DNA from: Acetobacter ascendens
Lineage (GTDB): Bacteria; Pseudomonadota; Alphaproteobacteria; Acetobacterales; Acetobacteraceae
NCBI RefSeq assembly: GCF_001766235.1
Contig: NZ_CP015164.1
Coordinates: 930,001 to 994,000 of the forward strand
Reading direction: 5' to 3'
DNA: 64,000 bases
A program made the position numbers and the translations under genes. The notes beneath the pieces were generated by a model. It was not told where the DNA came from, did no database searches, and saw only the letters and a program-made list of their open reading frames with translations. Within the stretch, counting starts at the first letter, position 1, and each line of letters opens with the position of its first letter. This document shows positions 58,121-64,000 of this stretch, piece after piece.

Positions 58121-58600
58121 ATGAGCAGCCGGGAAGCAAAAGAACAGGTTAGCCGTATCAGCGTTTCTCTGCCGCCGGGTATCCTGCATGAACTGGATGC
58201 CATGGTGGCTGAAAAAGGCTATGCCAGCCGCTCACAAGCCATACAGAACATCCTGCATCAGGAGCTTATGGCATCGCGGAAAGATTGTGCTGAGGAGTTG
58301 ATGGCCGGTGTCATCATTCTCTTCTACAACAATGCCGCAACTGGCCTTTCTCAAAAACTGGCTGAACTGCAATACGAAAATCTGGCTGAAGTTATCAGTT
58401 CCCTGCATGTTAACCTTGTGCGTCGTCAGACACTTGAGGTGCTTCTGGTGCAAGGGCAGGTCAAAAAACTTCAGGAAATTGCAGATCAGTTCATGACGCA
58501 ATCTGGGGTTATTTCGGGAAAACTCCATCTGATCGCGTCTCTTATCCCGCCTGTTCATGAAAAAGGTCGCCCCCCCAAGCTCGACACAGTGCCGTGTTGA
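58121..58600 (+). CDS. NikR-fold ribbon-helix-helix regulator lacking most nickel ligands
   Basis: 159 residues. The N-terminus is a ribbon-helix-helix DNA-binding domain (VSRISVSLPPGILHELDAMVAEKGYASRSQAIQNIL) and the rest an ACT-like NikR ligand domain (GVIILFYNNAA, VISSLHVNLVRRQTLEVLLVQG, GVISGKLHLIASL). Against E. coli NikR from memory, only the His of LHV is kept. The second His is Asn (HVN), the Cys position reads Thr (RRQTLEV), and the first His region is LQYENLA. So it should not bind nickel in the NikR way. Its place between transporter and carboxylase-associated genes suggests control of this operon by another ligand (inference). Confidence 0.82.
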   Translation: MSSREAKEQVSRISVSLPPGILHELDAMVAEKGYASRSQAIQNILHQELMASRKDCAEELMAGVIILFYNNAATGLSQKLAELQYENLAEVISSLHVNLVRRQTLEVLLVQGQVKKLQEIADQFMTQSGVISGKLHLIASLIPPVHEKGRPPKLDTVPC

Positions 58601-58641
58601 GCAGCATTTTTTCAATTCACTCCATAATACAGGAGCGTTCC

Positions 58642-59445
58642 ATGCAGATCGATCAACAGACTCCAGAATGGTATCGCGCCCGCTACAACCAGCTCCGCGA
58701 TCAAGCACTCCTTAAGGAAAACAGTGCACGTCCTGCTGCTGCGCCTATCGAAATGGCGGAAAGCAGCATTCTACATCGTGAAACCATACCAGGAGGGTGG
58801 TACTGGAGCACGCTCCTGCCACGAGGGCAGGCCCTGCGGCTGATCAATACCTCTGGCAATAATGGTGTTTCCGTAGGTATTTGGAATGCGGATGATCATA
58901 GCGAGCGCTACAACGCAGGGGACACCATCAAACTGCAATGGACCACATGCCTTACAACAGGGCGTGTTCTGTTTTCTGATATGGGGCGCGTTCTTGCTTC
59001 CATTATCAATGATTCCTGCGGCTTTAGTGACACATTGATGGGTGGCAGCACGCCACAAAGCAATGCACACAATTTTGGTAATGCTGGCCTTCGCAATACC
59101 CGGAACAATCTGCGCTTGATTGCTGGCAAGCATGATATGGCCCAGCATGATGTTACGTCTTGCATCAGCTTCTTCTCTCATATCAGCACGCAGGCAGATG
59201 GCAGCTTCCGCTGGATTGAAGGTGATGTGCAGCCGGGGGATTACGTAGATTTACGTGCTGAAATGAATCTGCTTGTTGCTGTCTCCAACTGTCCGCACCC
59301 GTTGGCGCCAGATAAAGCCTTTGCCCCTGCCCCAATTGATGCCGTGCGCTGGCAGGCACCCGCCATTAAAGCGGATGATCTCTGTCGGACATTTTGTGAA
59401 GAAGCCCGCCGTGGTTTCGAAAACACAGATCCCCTCTTTGCCTGA
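58642..59445 (+). CDS. Urea/guanidine-carboxylase-associated protein 1 (UAAP1, DUF1989; putative carboxyguanidine deiminase subunit)
   Basis: 267 residues from ATG 58642 (MQIDQQTPEWYRARYNQL), with AGGAGCG eight bases upstream. DUF1989 marks: ETIPGGWYWSTLLPRGQALRL, NADDHSERYNAGDTIKLQ, INDSCGFSDTLMGGSTPQSN and PGDYVDLRAEMNLLVAVSNCPHPL. Conserved Cys, His and Asp in these motifs are presumably metal or active-site residues. Published work on this gene set reassigned the pair of DUF1989 proteins as carboxyguanidine deiminase working with guanidine carboxylase; I recall the assignment but cannot check it here. It appears intact. Confidence 0.88.
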   Translation: MQIDQQTPEWYRARYNQLRDQALLKENSARPAAAPIEMAESSILHRETIPGGWYWSTLLPRGQALRLINTSGNNGVSVGIWNADDHSERYNAGDTIKLQWTTCLTTGRVLFSDMGRVLASIINDSCGFSDTLMGGSTPQSNAHNFGNAGLRNTRNNLRLIAGKHDMAQHDVTSCISFFSHISTQADGSFRWIEGDVQPGDYVDLRAEMNLLVAVSNCPHPLAPDKAFAPAPIDAVRWQAPAIKADDLCRTFCEEARRGFENTDPLFA

Positions 59446-59461
59446 TCCAGGAGTCAGATCC

Positions 59462-60106
59462 ATGCCAGAATATGATATCAGCAAAGTTTTCTCTGCCATC
59501 ACTCTAGATCAGGTTGTGCCCGCCCGCGTGCCGTGGTCCGGCGTTGTGCGCAAGGGGCAGGTTTTGCGCATTATTGATCTTGAAAGCCAGCAGGCAGTGG
59601 ATGCCCTGTTCTATAATGCACACGCTTATTACGAACGTTACAGTGCACAAGACACCCTTCTGAATCAGGGATCTGCCTATATTGGCAAGGGTGGCCGTCT
59701 GTTTTCTAACGAAGGTAATGTGCTCATGACCGTTGTGGAGGACACCTGCGGGCGCCACGATACACTGGCAGGTGCCTGTAGCTGTGAATCCAATACCGTA
59801 CGCTTTGGCCACGAAACGAAATATATGCATGCATGCCGTGAAAACTTCCTTCTGGAAGTAGAAAAATACGGCATGGGCAAGCGCGATATCGTCAACAATG
59901 TCAATTTCTTCATGAACGTTCCCATTATGCAAAATGGTGAACTGGTTATTGACGATGGCCTTTCCGTCCCCGGTGGTTTTGTCGATTTGCGTGCCGAAAT
60001 GGATACGCTTGTTGTTCTGTCAAACTGCCCACAGGTTAACAATCCCTGCAACGGTTTCACACCCACGCCTATCCGCGTGGTTATTGGTGACCCCGCTTCT
60101 ATTTGA
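59462..60106 (+). CDS. Urea/guanidine-carboxylase-associated protein 2 (UAAP2, DUF1989; putative carboxyguanidine deiminase subunit)
   Basis: 214 residues from ATG 59462 (MPEYDISKVFSAITLD), with CAGGAG eight bases upstream. It is paralogous to the preceding gene: VPWSGVVRKGQVLRIIDLESQQAVDALFYN, EDTCGRHDTLAGACSCESNT, MHACRENFLLEVEKYGMGKRD and VDLRAEMDTLVVLSNCPQVNNPCN. Sixteen bases separate the two genes. The longer open frame from 59273 overlaps UAAP1 and is rejected. It appears intact, but its partner carboxylase is broken. Confidence 0.9.
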   Translation: MPEYDISKVFSAITLDQVVPARVPWSGVVRKGQVLRIIDLESQQAVDALFYNAHAYYERYSAQDTLLNQGSAYIGKGGRLFSNEGNVLMTVVEDTCGRHDTLAGACSCESNTVRFGHETKYMHACRENFLLEVEKYGMGKRDIVNNVNFFMNVPIMQNGELVIDDGLSVPGGFVDLRAEMDTLVVLSNCPQVNNPCNGFTPTPIRVVIGDPASI

Positions 60107-60124
60107 CGCACCGAAAGATCAGCT

Positions 60125-60795
60125 ATGTTCACTAAGGTTCTTATCGCCAATCGTGGAGAAATCGTCCGGCGTGTTAGTCGCACACTCCGGCGTATGAACA
60201 TCGCCTCTGTAGCGGTGTGTTCAGAAGCAGATCGCTTCACCCCCCCCCTGTTCTGGAAGCAGATGAAGCCGTGCTGATTGGTCCGGCTACAGTAACTGAC
60301 AGCTACCTGAACATGGATGCCATTCTGGATGCCTGTGCCGCTACGGGAGCACAGGCCGTTCACCCCGGCTATGGGTTCCTTAGCGAACGTGCGGAATTTG
60401 CTGAAAAACTGGCCGAACGCGGCATACGCTTCATGGGGCCGCGCCCTGAACACATGCGTATGTTCGGCCTTAAGCACACAGCGCGTGAACTGGCGAAACA
60501 GAACAATGTGCCGCTTCTGCCCGGCTCCGACATCCTAAATTCAGCCGATGAAGCGGCAACTGAAGCCACGCGCATTGGTTATCCCGTCATGCTTAAAAGC
60601 ACGGCTGGCGGCGGCGGTATTGGCATGCAGGTGTGCCATAACGAGACAGAATTGCGAGATTGCTTTGCTGCTGTCTCACGCATGGGCGGTAATAATTTTG
60701 GTGATGCGCGCGTTTTTCTTGAAAAATTCATTGCCTGCGCACGTCACGTTGAAGTGCAAATTTTTGGTGATGGCAAAGGCAATATTCTCACACTA
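60125..60795 (+). pseudogene. Urea/guanidine carboxylase, N-terminal fragment (frameshifted, IS-cut)
   Basis: ATG 60125 opens a biotin-carboxylase domain ([24 protein letters not shown]..). After ~40 codons the frame shifts at a run of nine C (60240-60248). The correct continuation [35 protein letters not shown] lies in another frame. It then proceeds through AVHPGYGFLSERAEFAEKLAE, the ATP-grasp glycine loop STAGGGGIGMQ and RHVEVQIFGDGKGNILTL. At TA (60794-60795) an IS630-family element interrupts it. Seven C would restore the family spacing. Confidence 0.87.
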
Positions 60796-61848
60796 GAGCA
60801 TAATCCGATCTAATAGGTTCATTTTAAGATTCCCATACTGGTCGAAATCTGATTCATACTATGTGCCGGTATGGAGGCCGGCCCGTATGACCCGAGCCCT
60901 GTCTGCTGACCTTCGCCGCCGCACGATTGCGGCTGTTGCCTCTGGCATGACCCGTCGTGCGGCGGCGGTTCGTTTTGGTGTGTCTTCGTCGAGCGTTATC
61001 CGCTGGGTTGCTGAGTGGCAGGCCAGCGGTCGTGACCATGCGCTTAAACAGGGCGGCGATCGCCGTTCTCACCGGATTGAAGCGTGGTCAACCTTCCTGC
61101 TGGCCGCGATTGAAACAAAGGCCGATATTTCCCTTGTCGAACTGGCGGAGACACTTGCAGCGGAACACGGTGTCCGCTTTGCGCCGAGCACGATCTGGCG
61201 CTGTCTCGACCGTCACGACATGACCATCAAAAAAAACGGCGCACGCCAGCGAGCAGACACGGCCCGACGTCGCACAGCAGCGCGAGGCCTGGTTTGACAG
61301 CCAGCCTGACCTTGATCCGACCCGTCTGATCTTCATCGACGAAACAGCCGTCTCAACGAAGATGGCTCGCCTGCGGGGGCGGTCACAACGGGGCACGCGC
61401 TGTCGGATGTCCGTGCCCCACGGGCACTGGAAAACCACGACGTTCATCGGCGGGCTGCGCCTCTCCGGCATGACAGCACCGATGATGCTGGACGGCCCAA
61501 TGACCGGCGAATGGTTTGCCGCCTATACCCGCAAGGTGCTCGTTCCAACCTTATCACCGGGAGACGTCGTCATTCTGGACAATCTGCCCGCCCATAAAGG
61601 AGCCGTTGCCCGCGAGGCTGTGGAGGCAGTCGGCGCCAGGTTGTTGTTCCTGCCGCCCTACAGTCCTGATTTCAACCCGATCGAAAACATCTTCGCCAAA
61701 ATGAAGGCGTGGATCAGACGGGTGGCACCGCGAACCCTCGACGCTCTTCAAAATACCGTCTGTGGAGCAATTGACGATATCTCTCATCGCCAGGCCGCCG
61801 CGTGCTTCACCGCCGCTGGATATGAACCAGACTGATCGGATTATGCTC
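60796..61848 (+). mobile_element. IS630-family element
   Basis: 1053 bp with perfect 15-bp terminal inverted repeats (GAGCATAATCCGATC) and a TA duplication (60794-60795, 61849-61850), the usual IS630 target. It splits the carboxylase gene; joining across one TA gives LTLGERDCSLQRRNQKV in frame. Confidence 0.93.
60887..61835 (+). CDS. IS630-family transposase, two overlapping frames joined by a slippery A8 run
   Basis: Frame 1 (from ATG 60887 with GGAGG upstream, to a TGA at 61295) has the helix-turn-helix part (MTRRAAAVRFGVSSSSVIRWVAEWQ, STIWRCLDRHDMTIKKNG). The frame that continues the protein (KTAHASEQTRPDVAQQREAWFD) holds the DDE domain: LIFIDETAVSTKM, VVILDNLPAHKG and PPYSPDFNPIENIFAKMKAW. 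The two join if one A is lost at the A8 tract 61229-61236. This could be slippage during expression, as suggested for some IS630 elements, or a plain mutation. Confidence 0.85.
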
Positions 61849-64000
61849 TAGGTGAGCGCGATTGTTCCCTTCAGCGCCGCAACCAGAAGGTTATTGAAGA
61901 AACCCCAGCCCCCGGCCTGTCGGATACAACCCGCAAAGGCCTGCGTGAAGCGGCGCATGCATTGGGTTCTGCCGTTGCATATGAATCCGCTGGTACGGTG
62001 GAGTTTATTTACGATACAGAAAGTGGAGAGTTCTATTTTCTTGAAGTCAACACCCGGCTGCAGGTTGAGCACTGCGTTACCGAAGAAGTGTTTGGTATCG
62101 ACCTTGTGGAATGGATGGTGCGTCAGGCAGATGGCAGCCTGACTTTACCACCGCAAGACAGCCTTATTCCGCAGGGTGTGGCGGTAGAAGCGCGTGTTTA
62201 TGCGGAAAATCCTGCCGAAAATTTTCGGCCTTCAACTGGTCGCCTCACCGATGTGCGTTTTGCATCGAACGTGCGGGTAGATGGATGGATTGAGACCGGC
62301 ACCGAAGTTACCCCTTATTATGACCCAATGCTGGCAAAAGTTATTGCGCATGGGGCCACGCGGGAGGATGCGTTCTGTAAACTTCATGAGGCTCTTTCAA
62401 GCTCTCGTATCGGTGGCCTAGAAAGTAATCTGGATTATCTGCGTGCCATTACAGCGGCCCCTGCCGTGCTTGAGGGGCGTGTTTTTACAGGCCTTCTCAA
62501 CAACTTTGCCTATACGCCGACGACTATTGAAGTGATCTCTCCGGGTTTGCAATCCACCGTACAAGATTGGCCCGGACGCATTGGATATTGGGATGTAGGT
62601 GTTCCCCCCAGTGGCCCTATGGATGATCGTAACTTTCGTCTGGCCAATCGCATTGTCGGCAATGCGGATGGTGTGGCGGCGCTAGAATTCACCGTTTCTG
62701 GCCCGGTTCTGCGCTTTAACGCACCTGCCACCATAGGCCTTTCTGGGGCATTTATGCCAGCTACACTGGAAGGCAAAGAAATACCTTATTGGGAACCTGT
62801 TGAGGTCAAGGCCGGTCAGGTTCTAGCGTTGGGGCAGATTAAAGGGGCTGGTCATCGTACTTACCTTGCCATTCGGGGTGGTATTGATGCGCCGCTTTAT
62901 CTGGGGTCTCGCGCCACATTCATGCTTGGGCAGTTTGGTGGCCATGCGATAGGCCAACTGCGTACAGGTGATGTTCTACGACTTGCCGCTCCACAGGTAG
63001 ATGCTCAGCCTACAACCGCCATTGCACAGGAAGATCGTCCCGAACTCACGCGTATGTGGGAACTGGGCGTGCTATATGGCCCACATGGTGCACCGGATTT
63101 CTTCCGGGATGAAGATATTGCAGAGCTATTTTCTAGCGAATACGAGGTGCACTTCAACAGCGCGCGCACTGGTGTGCGGCTGATTGGGCCCAAACCGCGC
63201 TGGGCACGCACAGATGGCGGTGAAGCCGGGCTGCATCCTTCCAACATTCATGACAATGCTTATGCTATTGGCGCAATTGATTTCACGGGGGATATGCCTA
63301 TCCTGTTAGGCCCGGATGGTCCCAGTTTGGGCGGTTTTGTCTGCCCTGCCGTGCTTGTGCGTGATGAACTGTGGAAGATGGGGCAGTTGCATCCCGGAGA
63401 CAAAGTGCGTTTCCGCCGTGTGCAGCCTCAACCACTGAATGTAGGTTTTCTGCCAGCACCCATTATGGGTGACAGCCCTATTCTCTTCCGCTCGGAAGGT
63501 GAAATTCCCGTTGTTTACCGCCGCGCGGGCGAAAACTATCTGCTGCTTGAGTTCGGCCCCCCAGAACTGGACGTCACATTGCGGCTACGCGCGCAGCTTG
63601 TGCTGGAACGCCTGAAAGCCGAGGACATAAATGGTATTATAGACCTCACACCCGGCATCCGCTCCTTGCAGGTTCATTACAACCCCGATGTTATCTCTCT
63701 GTCCGCTCTGCTGGAAACCCTGCACGGCATTGAGCAGGCCCTGCCTTCGGGAGATGATGATATTATCGTGCCAAGCCGTATCGTGCATCTGCCCGTATCA
63801 TGGGATGATGAGCAGGCACGACTGGCCATGCAGCGTTATCAGGAACTGGTGCGGCCCAATGCACCATGGTGCCCGTCTAACATTGAGTTCATTCGGCGCA
63901 TCAATGGCCTTCCTTCTATTGAGGCTGTAAAGGATATCATCTTCAACGCATCATATCTTGTGATGGGGCTGGGCGATGTTTATCTGGGCGCCCCTGTTGC
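61849..64000 (+). pseudogene. Urea/guanidine carboxylase, C-terminal fragment (runs off window)
   Basis: An open frame of ~716 codons from the IS630 edge (GERDCSLQRRNQKVIEETPAP) to the window end, still without a stop. It holds the rest of the biotin-carboxylase domain (GTVEFIYDTESGEFYFLEVNTRLQVEHCVTE, PYYDPMLAKVIAHG). The carboxyltransferase follows, in two KipA/KipI-like (AHS2/AHS1) halves: VISPGLQSTVQDWPGRIGYWDVGVPPSGPMDDR and GHRTYLAIRGGIDAPLYLGSRATF, then FGPPELDVTLRLRAQLVLERL. The biotinyl domain would lie beyond base 64000. It has no start of its own, so the product is lost unless the upstream lesions are bypassed. Confidence 0.88.

Noticed and set aside
58121..58600. Calling this gene nickel-responsive NikR
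   Set aside because: Fold matches NikR, but three of the four nickel-ligand positions appear lost and no nickel or urease genes are nearby.
1..64000. CRISPR arrays, tRNA or rRNA genes, prophage, replication origin
   Set aside because: No regularly spaced repeats, no tRNA-like cloverleaf or rRNA sequence, and no phage structural genes were recognised on reading; the only repeats are the IS elements.

Overview
The window reads as an acetic acid bacterium, most likely Acetobacter (A. pasteurianus-like). The evidence is squalene-hopene cyclase, alphaproteobacterial gene types, and insertion sequences typical of that genus. Three copies of a 1665-bp element fit IS1380, one 1411-bp element fits IS1452, and three copies of a 905-bp element (one truncated) fit IS12528. 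Two ~1290-bp IS5-family elements and one 1053-bp IS630-family element are also present. The element names come from family recall plus length, ends and transposase sequence; no search was run.

Layout. 1-1939: minus-strand tonB-exbB-exbD energy-transduction operon. 2507-2782: small SelW/Rdx-like protein. 3195-9492: plus-strand tripartite export operon (HlyD adaptor, fused two-NBD ABC protein, ABC-2 permease, NodT-type outer-membrane lipoprotein). 9516-11568: LysR regulator (YeiE-like, with a frameshifted tail) divergent from a YeiH-family transporter. 11597-15139: Gly-rich membrane protein of unknown role, shc, TetR. 15309-18543: TetR, secreted lipase-like hydrolase, nhaA. 18788-21527: large catalase katE and arfB.

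From 21.7 kb on, IS elements dominate. 23704-33863 is a broken cyclic beta-1,2-glucan synthase (NdvB/ChvB type), split by two IS elements and one frameshift and possibly carrying an internal deletion. 33929-35269 encodes a secreted amidohydrolase. 35377-38242 is a GNAT acetyltransferase cut by IS12528, which was itself hit at its very end by IS1452. 38468-39440 holds a TPP riboswitch and thiD. 40087-44627 is a possible metal or metallophore module: DUF2946-like protein, Cys-rich TonB-dependent receptor and an SbmA/BacA-like ABC transporter. Then come DUF72, SRAP and a short Hsp70. 47472-53054 holds a NodT-type outer-membrane factor and the wreck of its RND pump. 55416-64000 is a guanidine/urea-carboxylase type operon: ABC importer, a NikR-fold regulator without most nickel ligands, two carboxylase-associated (UAAP/DUF1989) proteins, and a biotin-dependent carboxylase. 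It has lost its 5' end and is broken by a C9-tract frameshift and an IS630 element.

The most informative signals are the nested and chimeric IS structures. IS1380 copy C has mismatched flanks and a diverged right end, which points to recombination between two IS1380 copies that fused an efflux locus to the guanidine operon. The nickel-site-poor NikR paralogue is the best candidate for undescribed biology. No tRNA, rRNA, CRISPR array, phage or origin was seen.
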